Position numbers and translations under genes: made by a program. From Diphasiastrum complanatum (Eukaryota > Streptophyta > Lycopodiopsida > Lycopodiales > Lycopodiaceae), in assembly GCA_029204225.1 (NCBI GenBank), contig CM055110.1, positions 43,778,996 to 43,842,995 of the forward strand: a stretch of 64,000 nt of DNA, in the 5' to 3' direction. A model generated the notes under the pieces. The model was not told the DNA's origin. It saw only the letters and a program-made list of their open reading frames with translations, and searched no databases. Each line of letters opens with the position of its first letter. Position 1 is the first letter of the stretch. This document shows positions 22,240-34,834 of the stretch, one piece after another.

Positions 22240-24801
22240 GTTAGAAATTCCATAGCACTAGGTGTCTTATGAGGCATACCTATAGTAACTGGACTAGCGG
22301 GTCTAAAACCATGATTTAGCTCGAAAGGACTCATCTTCGTAGATGTATTCTTTTTATCATTATAGGCAAACTCCAACAATGGCAAGTAGCGTTCCCATTG
22401 CGTTTAACTTTCACTCATATACACCCTAAGCATGTCTTCCAAGGTTTGGTTAACTCTCTCAGTCTGCCCATCTGTTTCAAGATGATCAGAACTACTCATT
22501 CCCAACTGGACCTCTAACTTCTCAAATATTGCGGTCCCAAAATTGCCAGTAAAACGAGAATCCCTATCAGACACAATGGATCTAGGTAATCCATGAAGTC
22601 TGAATACATGCTATATAAACACATCAGTCGTACCAGGTGCATCAATCTTATTATTATTTGGGATAAAATGAGCCATTTGAGTGAGTCTGTCAACCACAAC
22701 TAGGATAGCATTATGTTGTTGTTGCGTACGTGATAAATATGCAATAAAGTCCATGGAAATATCCTCCCTTCTTGTATAGGTAATGGGCGTAATAATCCAG
22801 GCACTTCCATCCTTTCAGCCTTATTAACTTGACACTTAAAGCAATGTGTTACATAATGGTTTACTTCTTTCTTAAGTCCAGACCACCAAAAGTTACGTCG
22901 TATCAATTTATAGGTCCTATCCACACCAGGATGACCAACACTAGGGCTATCATGACAGAGATGCAAGATCCTCTTTCGCAGCACCTCACAAGCTGGAAGA
23001 AGAGCTTTGCCATTTCTCTATTCCATCTTCAATGGAATACTTACGATAAGTGCGAACCAAGGTAGAAGAGCTCTCCTCTTGAGACTCTACATGGCCATGA
23101 CTCACCTCCTATTCCACTTTCTTACAGTCAGGATCTTCCTACTAAGCCTTTTTTATCTCAGACAATAAGTCATTTTCAATGACTACAAATGACATCTGAT
23201 ACACCACACAAGATAGTGCATCTACCACATGATTCTCGACACCTTTCTTGTACCGAATCTCCACTAGGAATTCTTGCATGAGCTCAGACCATCTGGCTTG
23301 CCGGCCTCTAAGGTCTGGCTGCTTACAAAAGTATCTCAAGGTATCACGATCAGTGAATACCTCAAATTCCGATCTATATAGATAGTGCCTCGATGCCTTT
23401 AATGCATGAACTATGTATACAACTCCTTTTCATGATTTGGATAATTTTTTTGTGCAGGGTTGAGCTTCTTGCTCTCAAAGCCATAGGCCTACCCTCTTGC
23501 ATCAGAACTACTCCCACAACAATGTCACTCGCATCCGTATCTATAACATAAGGCTTTTGAGGGTCTACAATCTTTAGAGTGAAGCACTCAGCAGTAGCTT
23601 GCTTCAACTGATCAAAGCTTGCTTGTTGCAGCTCAGTCCACTCACCAAATCTATTTTTTTTTGAGTCAAATCAGTCAAAGGCGCTGCAATATAGGAGTAT
23701 CCCTTAACATATTTTCTATAAAATACTGCCAATCCAAGAAAAGAACAAAGTGCTATCAAATCAGCTGGCATAGGCCACGCAACGATCACAACAACCTTTT
23801 TAGGATTTGGCCTCACTCCATAAGCAGACACTATATGACCAAGATACTCAATTTCCTCTTTTAACAATTCACTTTTTTTACTATTGGCAAACAAATTGTT
23901 CTCCCTCAAATTAGACAACACGGTTCTAAGGTGAGTCATATGCTTGACCTCACCTGCACTGTAAGTCAGAATGTCATCAACAAAGTTTACGACAAACTTA
24001 CCCATATACGGTTTGACCACATCATTCATCATCATCATGAATGTAGTTGGGGCATTAGTCAACCCAAATGGCATCACAAGATACTCATAGTGACCGAACA
24101 CACAGTGGCACCTGACAAGGCATCAAGCAGATCATCTATATGTGGCATAGGATATCGATGTTTAATCGTTATCTTGTTTAAACCTCGATAATCCACAAAC
24201 ATATGACATGATCCATCCTTCTTTTTTACAAGAATGATTGGAGAGGCAAAAGGGGAATAACTAGGTCGTATCTACCCCTTGGCCAGATAATCATCGACCA
24301 TCCATCTCACTTCCACTTCCTCCTTAAGACTCAGTCTGTAAGGACGTCTATTAATAGGACATGATCCAGGTATTAATTCAATCTTATGTTCAACATTCCT
24401 CTTAGGAGGTAAAACAGATGAAAGATCATCTATGAACACATCTGAAAACTCTCTCCTAATCTCTTGATCCAAGCTCCAAACATCCAAAACAAAGGTTCTC
24501 TCTCTTTGCACGTTCTTGGTCCGACAGCATTGAAGGACGCTGACCCTTTTGGGCATTGGGCTGCCCATACAAGCCTTTGCCTTTGGGGCCCCTGCACCCT
24601 TTCCCTTTTGGTCACCCCGTGCTTGCCATTGACTAGCTTGACCTTCAAATTTTCTCTTTTGTTCCGTTTGCCCTTGCGTCCCCAAGGTTGCTGACCACCT
24701 ATACCAACTACAACAACAGGATTCGGGCCTCTTTTTCCATCTTCATAATACAAAGCCATCTGTAAGCCTCCCCGCAAATCATGAGATTGCTCCTTCTGCA
24801 C
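22240..24801 (-). pseudogene. Gypsy pol remnant: RT, RNase H, integrase
   Basis: Reading leftward on the minus strand: a basic gag end; the pre-RT phrase NVEHKIELIPGSCPINRRPY; RT with YLVMPFGLTNAPTTF and FVDD in place of the usual YxDD; YLGHIVSAYGVRPNP; RNase H (VIDTDASD, FTDRDTLRYF); integrase zinc-binding segment (SVGHPGVDRTYKLIRRNFWW, CFKCQ); and a decayed integrase core around 22250-22690 with SDRDSRFTG and DGQTERVNQT. Many stops and frame changes break it into pieces (24685-24272, 24101-23604, 23607-23374, 23339-23142, 22984-22700). Confidence 0.85.
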
Positions 24802-25335
24802 GAAAGGGCAAATACTCTCTCAAAGTCCCTCCACAAACTGAAATACTTGCATGTACATAGGAACTTCCTGAGGAATGAGTAACAAAGCCTCTCGATACTT
24901 GTCTGCATAATCTTGCACGCTCCAGTTACCTTGCTTCAAATAAGTCCATTATTTCCTCCACCACCTTTGTGCTGACTCTTGAAAACGAGACACGTGTCAC
25001 TCATGCATTGGACTAAGTGTCCCAATGAGCATGACACATGCCCTGTTGACCCGTCCATTGACCGTGACAAGTGTCACTCATGCACTGGACCAAGTGTCCC
25101 AGTGAACATATGACATGTGTCACGTTGACAGTCAACCCCTCCTACTTTTTAGGAGGTCAGTCCAGCAGACTCTCATCAAACCCAATATCCCCTTGGCCAT
25201 GTCGGAATTAGTCACTATAACAAATATTTACATTGCAATTTAAAATTGTCTCCACAGGCCGGTGACTTAGCCATTTACAATTTACATTGGGCAAGGGATT
25301 CAAAGTACATGTGACCCTACCCAAGCAATGACATT

Positions 25336-25665
25336 ACAATTTACAATGAAGACTTTCTTTCTATCGAGCAACGAATGTATCAACTAATGAAAAAATGACT
25401 ATCTCAATGAAACATATAACAAGAAGAAATGAGAAAGCAACCGAAACTTCTAAGCAAGTGCAACTCGCTATCTCAAAATAACTGATCACGACCATTGTTG
25501 TCCGGCATTACAATGTGGAAGATTGATCTAACACGAGAGGTGGAGGACAAAAACCCCAAAAAATTAGGATACTAGCAGCTGAAACCATAAAACAGACCCC
25601 TTATTGCTCCTTATCAATTATTTGCAAATGCAAAGAAAACGAAGCAAACATGTGTCTGCCCAGGG

Positions 25666-25744
<79 letters not shown>

Positions 25745-26239
25745 AGAAGAAGAAGAAGAAGAAGAAAGCTTTATTAATGTCTTTTCCATGCCAAAAGGCA
25801 TATAAGACAAAAGAAGTACATGTCAAGTATGTGGTAACCATGAGAGAGTCTAAAACGTCTCCAAAGCTGTAATAAAGAAAAACAAATATATAAATGAGAA
25901 TGTCTTCTGTGCAAAATAGTCATATGTATCAATGTCAAGATGTCAGGCTTGTGCTGACGTTGTAGAAGGATGTAATGCGAGCTGCAACATGAGGAAGCGC
26001 CGGAGCCCGCTGACGTTGTCTGTGAGCATGAGTAGGAGATCTGGTGTGATGTGTGACTCGCATGGTCGCCTAAGGCTGGGTGGTGCGTCGTCTCTGCATC
26101 CTAAGTCTAGGATTGTCGTCGCAATCGCTGTCAATAATGTCTGCATCAGAACGTGATCTTCTTCAAGAGAAGAATGATGTAATCTGAGACTGTGTGTCTG
26201 GATAAGTATGTTGAGTTGTCTGACATAGGTCCTGTCGCA
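25336..26239. other. Intergenic with long (GA)n(GAA)n microsatellite
   Basis: No gene recognised. The only striking content is the purine run described next. Confidence 0.5.
25668..25767 (+). repeat. (GA)n(GAA)n microsatellite
   Basis: About 36 GA units pass directly into about 8 GAA units, a 100-nt pure purine strand. Confidence 0.95.
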
Positions 26240-26985
26240 GTTGGAGGAGCTAGGTATTTTGTTTTATTTAAAAATGGCTATAGTGGATAGAGGTTTGTTT
26301 TACTCGGTAAAAATAAGTCCAAAGTTTTTCTTACTTCAAATGATTACATAAGTTGGCAACAAAATTAGAACAGATCGTGGGGGGAAATACATTAATGGAC
26401 GAATTTCAGCAATGTCTTGAGCAGCCAGAAGTCATACATGAAACGATCACACCATACACAAAAAGGATAATAGGACCATTGTTGCAAAACCAGAATTTTT
26501 GAGAGAAGTCTCAAACAACGCAGTACATATCTTGAACATAACAGCCACACGGACATTCGGACAGAAGACTCTCTTTGATCCTTGGGGTGAGAATAAGCCA
26601 TGAGGTGTTTGGTTGCAAAATTTGCCACTATGGCAAAAAGTCATTTATGCAGATGGGTACTTAAAGAGAAGACACAACTTTATGGCTTGACAGAAAGACA
26701 TAGAGCCAGATACAAAAGGCTAGAGTAGACTATAGAGGGACTTTTGCACCTATGGTTACATATGATTTCATCAGAGCTATTTTGTCCATTTTAGCAAAGC
26801 ACAATCTTGATATGATACAATATGATGTTAAAACACCTGCTGATTGCTAATAATTCTTTATGGACCCGAGCAAGCATCACAAGCTTTGAACACAAAGTTT
26901 AATGCATTCCCTTGAGACCCAACTTTGCAGATCCTTGTGTAGATTTGATGGTAGACATATATGTTGATGAGATCAATCATCACAT
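26240..26985 (+). pseudogene. Second copia fragment: integrase and start of RT
   Basis: The beginning is nearly identical to 11530-11840 (GGAGCTAGGTATTTTGTTTT). It then reaches the RT start, where PMVTYDFIRAILSILAKHNL and IQYDVKTP match the copia PVARYDSIRAVLSIAA..FDVKTAFL block. Stops are frequent. It abuts the left LTR of the next element. Confidence 0.75.
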
Positions 26986-27029
26986 GTGCCTATAGTCGCC
27001 AATTTACTGTTCAATTCAATACAGATTGA

Positions 27030-27204
27030 TTATAACATCAAATTACAATGGAAATGCAAGAAATCAAGAAAATAAGCCAAAAATCAAGAAACTAGATAAA
27101 TGTAGCAAAACTTCACCAAAATAGGCAAAGTAAGGTATCATTATTCATGATTATTGGCAATTTCATTAGTAAGCTCATGGGCTAATTACATGTAGCACAT
27201 GACA
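27030..27204 (-). repeat. 3' LTR (internally deleted)
   Basis: Near-identical to both ends of 31735-32297 but missing about 330 bp from the middle. Its inner edge is GCACATGACA on the plus strand. Confidence 0.85.
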
Positions 27205-27217
27205 CTCCCCCTACTTT
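27205..27217 (-). promoter_or_regulatory. Polypurine tract
   Basis: AAAGTAGGGGGAG on the minus strand immediately before TGTCATGTGC of the 3' LTR; the expected primer for plus-strand DNA synthesis. Confidence 0.8.
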
Positions 27218-27600
27218 AAGCATTTTTGCCCTCAAAAATGAAGACCATGTAGCTCTTTGTTGAGTGCCATGCTTCGTGAATCCTTTGGCGGTAGTCGAAT
27301 CATGTTTGGCCACCTTGAATAAGAAACATCTTTTCTGGTATGATTCTTGTCAGTAGCCATCTACCGTTCATCAGATTTTGCTCCCTCTGCTTATTGTCGT
27401 AGAACAAGGTTGCAACGAGAATTTTTCATAAAGAACCTTTGATCTACAATTGATTCCATTGATTTGATAAGATCACTGAAGAAGAGATTGATGAAACACA
27501 GGAAAGCCTCAAGTTGCATTAGTTCTGCATGGGTTGACAGGATCCAAGCAACAGGACATTCAATAGTCTTCTTCCCCAATATCTCTCTTGATTGGATAAG

Positions 27601-29558
27601 CTATCCAATTCCAGATGCATCTTTTTTTGTCCCTGCATCTGGTGTTGTTATTGCCATGTGTACCACTTCATAATGAATGATCTTGATTTCATTTTGAAGC
27701 TCCATTGCATCCAATAAATGCAAGCATTCCACATTCGGATTCATCAAATCCCATGTAGTGAAGGGATCGTTTTGGTCATCTATACACAAGGAGTTTGATA
27801 GTCTTGAATTCGGTTCCCATGTCAACCTGTTTTCCTTGTTGATAGGATTGATGACATCCTCTAACGCAAGAATATCGGATGATTTTGCACCAAATCCTTC
27901 CGTTGATATCGCATTAGACTCATTTGTTGGTAGCCCAATATGAATTTGCTTCAAATCTTGGGATGTATCTATTATTATTGACTTCATGGAAGCAATGTTT
28001 TTACCACTTTCATCATCGAAAAGTTCGTTGTTGTATTGGTATTTGAATTTTGTATAAGTGTTATACCACTCAGTTGATCCATATTCAGAAATTAATCCAA
28101 ATAGATCATTGTCAATAATATGGTCATAACCACTGATTTGTGGAGTACAATGTAATTCTCGACAATCGGATTGTACTACATGATTTGTTAGCTGCAACTG
28201 TAGGAATTCATTCTGCTCATAATATATCTCTTTATTTTGACCTTTCACCTGATCATTACAGCTATTGAACAAGATTTGATCTGGATTTTCAAATTGGTCT
28301 TCATCCACTTGTCCATTGGTGCTTTGCTGATATTGATTCGTCTCTATGGAAGGTAGATCGATATTAAGAATTTTGCTTTCTTCCTTGAAATCATCAGCTT
28401 CATCAAAAGATTCATAATCTTGTTTGCTCAAACATCTCGATCGATATCTGCCTTTGGCTTGGAAGTTTGCCCTTGGACTAGAGGGAACGTTGTTTCATAG
28501 ACATCAACAGTGGTACACAATTCAGGATTAGTAGTTTGAATATCAGTTGGCTGTTGTGGAATACCAGCCGATTGCAAGATGGAGTCAAAACGAGCGACCA
28601 TCTTGTTGTACATTTCTTCCCAGCTTCGCTCTAACCTTTCTTGTATTTGTTGCCCTGTTTGTTTCATTTGTTTGGTACTATCCTGTATGGCAATTAAAAG
28701 TGTACCTGATATTTCCTTTGTTCCACTGGTCACTTTATTGATAGTAGGGTCTACACTATTATTTGATCTTCCATGAATACTGACCCACTGTTGTTGAGTT
28801 GATGGCGTTAGACTTCCCACAAATTGACATAGGGACTGGAAATTGTCGCTCCAATTGCCACAGTAATATTCCTTCCCTCCTTAAAATCGTCTGCATCAGC
28901 AAATGATATACCCATCAGAGAAGGACCAATCATACCTGTAGTGGCATAGAGAGAACATTCTTCATTGTCGTCAATTTCTTCACTTTCATAGGCATCTTCA
29001 TAGGCCTCATAATCAACATTATCATCTTCATTATGATCGAAATGTTGTTCTGCACCATGGTGATGTCGTCTTTTGAGTTCATCCAAATCATAGAATTGAT
29101 CCATGGGCTCATAGTGATCTTCTATTCCACTTTGCACCTGTTGGTGCTCATCCACACTTGTCGTTTCAAACTGATCTTCAGTAGTAAATTGGAATTGATC
29201 TTGATGTTGATGATCACCATCATTGAACTCTATCTCATCCTAACCATCGAATGGTTCAACTGTTTCATCTGCAGAGCAATCCTCAATGACTAGTTCGTGT
29301 TGTTCTTCGTTCTGCTGATCATTGTTGAAATCTTCAGAGTAATGGTCAAGTTCAGAAGTGTTGTTGTAGTCATGATACTGATCATCATTAGCAAAATCGT
29401 CGTTCTGGTCTTGATACTGATTGTCATCAGCGATGTCATCATTGGTCATAATCTTCGTTGTAATCGTCACCTTGATCCCAATATTCGTCCACATCATTGT
29501 CGTAATTGTCCTCACAGTATGACTGGTTGTCATCCTCTTGTTCACAATCCCAATCCAT
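27601..29558 (-). pseudogene. Acidic Asp/Glu/Asn/Gln-rich ORF of unknown function, broken
   Basis: Starting from an ATG at 29558 (MDWDCEQEDDNQ) the minus strand reads as one acidic protein broken by a few frame changes and stops: pieces 29558-29440, 29545-29240, 29155-28808, 28820-28428 and 28431-27601. The first half is extremely rich in Asp, Asn, Gln, Glu and His. The middle has a helical segment (QQIQERLERSWEEMYNKM). The phrase ADDFKE occurs twice (about 28880 and 28395), pointing to an internal duplication. I see no zinc knuckle, protease or polymerase motif. Its position after the PBS is where gag would be, but composition does not match gag of the other elements here. It may be a divergent gag or a captured host sequence. 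Confidence 0.5.
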
Positions 29559-30883
29559 TGGAATCGTTATGGAATAACTGAATTTGTAACTGTGGATTGC
29601 AAACTTGAGACCACTTTGAAGATTAAGAACTGTTCTTTGGATATTAATGATACCTCTATATTGTCAATCTTGTTGAGCTGATGAAGTTTGCTTTTTATGG
29701 CACTAAAATCTGGGGTCACACGGAAGAGACATGAAAATTTGAAGACGACAATGCAATGAATTAATTCAGAAGAGGATATCAGAAGAGGACTTAATTCAGT
29801 TCGAAGAATTTGCCGATATCATAATATTGCGGGCGTGCACGGTCCTCTTTGCGAGCTCCTTGACTGCGATGAGAAGTTCTTCACTGCAATAGAAGTTACT
29901 TTATGCCTTTGAACAGAGTCAGGTCTCCAAAAGTTGCTTATCCAAACAGCCTTGATGTTGTTCCGCTTTTTCAGAAAATAAAATTCTCTCCTATTTTAAT
30001 GCCAACTTTTGCGCAGGTCTTTGCAAGAACTGTCAGTTGTCGTGATTTGGAGGTTGCAACAAATGTGGCTCGTACTGCTGAGTTGGATTGTATCACTCTG
30101 GAAGGTGATCAAGTCAGCAAAAAAGGTGGCCCATGACTGGGGAATTTTATGACTATAGAAGATCGAAGTTGAAGCTGATATGTCGAGTGTTAACAATCCT
30201 TCCAGAATAAACAGATCGGGCTTCAAGAAGGCTCATTTGAGCTGAAATCCCCTTGCTTCACGGCTGTAGGTTTATCTCTCCATTTGCACACAGTTGTATG
30301 CGCCAGTTCTTCGACTGATTTAGAGAATCAAACATGAAGGTAAATCATTGGAGGATCAGCGAGGGACTGTAACAATCATCGCATTCTTTGCACTGGCCCA
30401 TCTGGCTTGAATCATCAATCGAGTACAGAGTTTCCATTTGTCCGCAATTACATTGAAGATAACTGTCAAGAGCTTAATAACTTGATCTTCCACCTCAAAA
30501 AGGTCAGTGCTGAGATCTGACTTTTAAACGCAAGCACACAAGATTGGCAGCGCATTCAATTGAACCACGACTACAGAGTAGATCGTGTTGCAATAATTTG
30601 CAGTAATGTTGTCATAAAATCTAAGATTTATAATACGTGCAAACTATGAAGTAAGGTTATAAGGTTGTCTCAGAGAGAAATCCATCCCTTTAAGTGGCTG
30701 TCATTTGCTGTCGGTCAATTCACAACAACAGGCGACTGTCCAAGCTGATTACTTCTCTGATTTTTAATCATTGTGAACTCACCTGTCACTCACGGCCTCA
30801 AGCTACACACAAACGCATAGAAGGAAGTCGTATGAAGTCATATGTTCTGGGAGAATTCGTCGTTGCCTTTTGCCTGAATTCGT

Positions 30884-31060
30884 GAAGAACTCGTGAAGAA
30901 ATCGTGAAGAACTCGTGTGAAATCACAGGGGCCAGGACTCGTGAAGAACTAGTGCTGGTCAGAAGTCGCAGGAAGTAATCGCAGGGAGTAATCGTAGAAA
31001 CTCGTGGAAAGAAATCGCCTGGGAAATGACTCGTGGGAAGATATTCGTGGAGAGGGAGTC
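30884..31060. repeat. Degenerate CpG-containing short tandem repeat in the element leader
   Basis: Words of the form ACTCGTGAAGAA, ATCGCAGG and ACTCGTGG recur every 12-20 bp, each with a CG. It lies in the 5' untranslated leader of the LTR element. Confidence 0.7.
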
Positions 31061-31718
31061 GCCGCGAGGGGGGCAGTTCTACGAGTTCCGAGGGAGGCTG
31101 TTTTTTTTTTTATTATTATTTGTTCATGTAATCCTTAGGGTTAGGTCAGTTTTTTTTTTATTATTATTAAGGTGATTTTGACAAAAACTTCAAATGAAGA
31201 ACTGAATTTTTTAACAAAGGAGCAAAACTTCAGAAGTGAAAAGTTGAAGTGATTCTCTCCCAAATCTCCTACCAAAGCTAAAATTTGATCTCCTTCACAA
31301 GAAATGTCATATCTCTCTCAATTTTTAACCAAATTGGCTGCAAATTGGTTCGAATTCAAGCTAAGAGTGAGATCTACAATCCTACAAAAACATGGTCATA
31401 AAATTCGGCCAAAACTTCAGCCTAAAATAGAGAAAAATAGACTGCAAAAATTGTCACTAACTAAAATTGGAATGCAAACACAAAAATGGCCATAACTTGG
31501 TCATTATAGCTCCAAATCAGAAAATCTCAGTACCTCTAGAAAGCTAAAAGAATGATATATTGATCTACAACAAGAAACTACACAAAAAAAGAAATGAAGA
31601 TTAAATGGTCAAAAATTGAATCAAAACTTGCTGAAAATTAAAAAATCAAGAAAACTTGAACAAGAAAATCTACCAAATTTAACAAAATCCATCAAATCTG
31701 ATGGGGAAAGGATCTAAT

Positions 31719-31730
31719 GCTCTGATACCA
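31719..31730 (-). promoter_or_regulatory. Primer-binding site, initiator Met tRNA
   Basis: TGGTATCAGAGC on the minus strand, 4 nt after the 5' LTR end; the standard plant tRNA-iMet complement. Confidence 0.85.
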
Positions 31731-31734
31731 AAAT

Positions 31735-32297
31735 TGTCATGTGCCAACCTTAGCATTAAAACATCTAATCCATTCATGAACATCAAATTACAATGGAAAT
31801 GCAAGAAATCAAGAAAATAAGCCAAAAATCAAGAAACTAGATAAATGTAGCAAAACTTCACCAAAATAGGGAAAGTAAGGTATCATTATTCATGATTATT
31901 TATCATTCACAAGATAGGGGCCTGATTCTAGAGCATGATCATAGCTCTCATGTGATTTTAGGCACATGAACCACTTTCTCCATCAAGGAAGCTCTCAAAG
32001 AGAAGCTTCAAGATCTCTTAAAACTCAAAATTACAAAATGAACAATTGCCTCCAAATTTAGGACAACCTCAACTATTTATAGTGGTCATTTGTGCCTCTA
32101 CTATAAGTTTGGGGCCTTATTTGGCTAATTTGGGCCTTACAACCATCATTACAAGTCCACTATTCACAAATATAGCGAGGTTGTTCGAGCCACCTTATTA
32201 ACTGTCCTAATGACTAATTCTAGTCTACTTTAGCTCCATGGCCATATTTGGCAATTCATTAGTAAGCTCATGGGCTAATTACATGCAGCACATGACA
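31735..32297 (-). repeat. 5' LTR, 563 bp
   Basis: Bounded by the perfect 10-bp inverted termini TGTCATGTGC and GCACATGACA. Confidence 0.9.
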
Positions 32298-34617
32298 AGT
32301 CCAAGCCACTTGGCGGACTATTTTTGGAGACGTACCTCTCCTCTTGAGGTGTCTTCTCACTTTATTGGTTAGCATCTACCTATGAGCACTTGGGCGCATA
32401 TTCACACATAAAAGTGTAACAAGTTATAATGCGGCAATGTGAGAGATTGATGTTCTCAAACACCAATTCAAACCTAGTTTATTGTCAGGTCACATAGCCC
32501 CTGAATGTGAACTTGAACAATTGCATGCTTCATCAAGACCCAACTGTAAGTCCATTCCAACAAGGCCAATGCGACAAGACCATGCCTTTAGAAATACACC
32601 CTTGGGGCCTGTCCAAAATGCGACTTTCGCAACTTAAAATTGTGGCTGTCCCCCCAAAAATGGCCTATAAAATATTGCCATGTCTTACATAAGCCGACCT
32701 GTGGCTCTTTGAAACGCGATTGTCTCTTGAAAAAGTGTGACTGTTGTTAGATATAAGCCCTATTTACTTTCTGATGGACGCGTATTGAAGTAATTAGCAG
32801 TTTTTCATTTATATGTTTATGCAGCTGGTATGAGTGCCACGTTACGGAAGCGTAGATAGAGTGAGTTAAGACATTTGTCCCGTAGAGCCATGGATAGGTC
32901 ATCCTTGCCACCTTATCCAAGAAGCTTCCAACGGATATTAATCTTTTGGGTATACTATCTATTTGAGTAGATTCTGGCTTTGAATCTAGATTCTAACGTG
33001 TGAATTTTTTTTAAAAAACTCACTCTCCCTTTTTTCTACGTTCTTTTCAAAATTTATAAAAAAAAATTAAGTTCTTTCAAATTGTTGACAAGAGCTTGAT
33101 TGAAACTTCTAATTCTTTTCTAAGTTGAAACAATTCAAATATCCTAGATACTATGAAATTCGACATGAATCTACCATGGTGCTTACAAAAGCTATGCTTG
33201 GGTAAGAAAATTAGTGGTAAATGAAAGATCAACAATATCCTACTCCCTAAGAAGAAGATTGACATGGAAAATGTGGAGACCTAATAGGTCACAAGAGGGA
33301 TGACGTTAGATATATCAAATAGCTGACGATAACGAGTGGCAAGTTCGACAATGTGAGTAGGACCTCACAAAGTGTAGGAGAGGCCAAAGCAAAGACCCAC
33401 AAATACACATTGATGCTCATTAAAGTTGACATAACCAAGATGGTTATAATATTGGTGTTTGTACTTAAGTATGGTGTAATAAGGTAGATACATATGAGTG
33501 ATTGGCAATGTTCATCGATACTTCAATCGCAAAAAGTTTGTAAGGTCTTCTCAAAAAACGCTTATAAACCTAGTATCACGATTAGACAATATAAACTTAG
33601 GAAAGATATGCAATTGGAGGATCTCAAACAAAGGAGGCACTATAGGTGAGTGAATAACGATTGTTGGTTAAGAGAATTTGCCTTTGTGAAATCCAAATTG
33701 CTATGAGAAAATGCAATCTGAAGAAGACTTTATTGTGAAGAATTTTGGTTGCGCAATGGAGGTGCAAGGGCCGCCTCAACTTTAAAGTCCGTGATCCTTG
33801 ACCTGCCCCTAGGCTCGCTTTAAGGAATGCCTTAGTGTCCAGCAGTATGTTAGGTTTTGCCTAGGTCTTCATATATGGGTTCAAACTTGCAAGGTAGGGA
33901 GGCAAAGAGGCTTCTCCATGGGAAACTAGGGAAGCTTTTTATGGGTTCCCTATGCTTCTCGAGCAGTTATTTGTTATCGAGAAGCATTTTCTTGTAAGTC
34001 ATTGACATTCCAACTCAAGAGTCAAGTGCAACCTTTTTTTCCCCTTACCTAAACTTTTGCTTTCCTTTAGTGATACTTAAAGAAACACAGCCATTTGGAG
34101 ATCATGTATTAACGAATCAACAGAAAAAAACGCAACGAAGTGGCAGTTATACATCCAAGAAATGTATAAAACAAAAGTTTCCTTTCAGTGCGGCCTTAAA
34201 ATTGCACATAGCATTGCTTCGGATAATAAACTTAAACTTTTGATCATCTTTCCAGTTTCGCTACTGTTTTAAACAGTTTTGGCGTATTCTAGCACTGCTT
34301 CAAAGATACTTTATATGAGTCCTCTCTGTCGTTCTCTCTTTGATTATTACGAGAGCTAGAAAACCGAAATGCCACCAAAGAGCTAAATGTAACCAAATCA
34401 GTTGCAGCAAAGACAATTTGTATAACATGAAATGATATTATGTATCAGGAGATAGTGACTCCATACAAAAGCAGTCAGATCTGCAGTGGTTTGAGTTGCC
34501 TCTTCTGTTTCACGAAACTGGCTTTGCCCTTGTCTGCCCTCCTGCCAATGATTCCCACACACACCCAGACGCATTAGCACATGTTATGATGAAACAAAAG
34601 AAAAGGCAGAGGTTGAG

Positions 34618-34780
34618 ACCAATGTAGAAGACCAAAAGAAACAATTTACCCATTCTTGAACGATAAAATACAAAACGAAAGGCTATGCAACAGCAACTCA
34701 CCAATGTAGAAGACAAAAACAAACAATTTACACATTCTTGAACAAAAAATACAAGACAAAAGGCTATGCAACAGCAACTC
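34618..34780. repeat. Tandem duplication, two 81-82 bp units
   Basis: Units 34618-34699 and 34700-34780 both run from ACCAATGTAGAAGAC to CAACAGCAACTC with few differences. Confidence 0.9.
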
Positions 34781-34794
34781 ACCATGATGCTGAC

Positions 34795-34796
<2 letters not shown>

Positions 34797-34831
<35 letters not shown>
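34797..34831. repeat. (CT)n microsatellite
   Basis: About 17 CT units immediately after the tandem duplication. Confidence 0.95.

Positions 34832-34834
<3 letters not shown>

Larger units (their letters stand above)
21260..25335 (-). mobile_element. Ty3/gypsy retrotransposon, minus strand, decayed
   Basis: Related direct repeats flank it at 21260-21540 and 24980-25335 (shared phrases CTGGACCAAGTGTCCCAGTG and GCCGGTGACTTAGCCATTTA) and are taken as LTR parts. Between them the minus strand encodes gag end, RT, RNase H and integrase. A second piece of a TGTCACTCATGCA-type repeat precedes the right copy. Exact LTR ends were not found. Confidence 0.7.
26985..32297 (-). mobile_element. Non-autonomous LTR element (LARD-like), minus strand
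   Basis: The right LTR (31735-32297) is complete. The left LTR is internally deleted (about 27030-27204 aligns; its outer edge is unclear). On the minus strand a Met-type primer-binding site follows the right LTR and a polypurine tract precedes the left LTR, so the element runs right to left. No RT, integrase or protease was found in the 4.5 kb interior, which holds only an acidic broken ORF and a repetitive leader. It would need enzymes from another element to move. Confidence 0.8.

Noticed and set aside
21880-22255. Overlapping plus-strand frames with GC-rich codons
   Set aside because: The segment matches the LTR at 36029-36669, so it is non-coding repeat.
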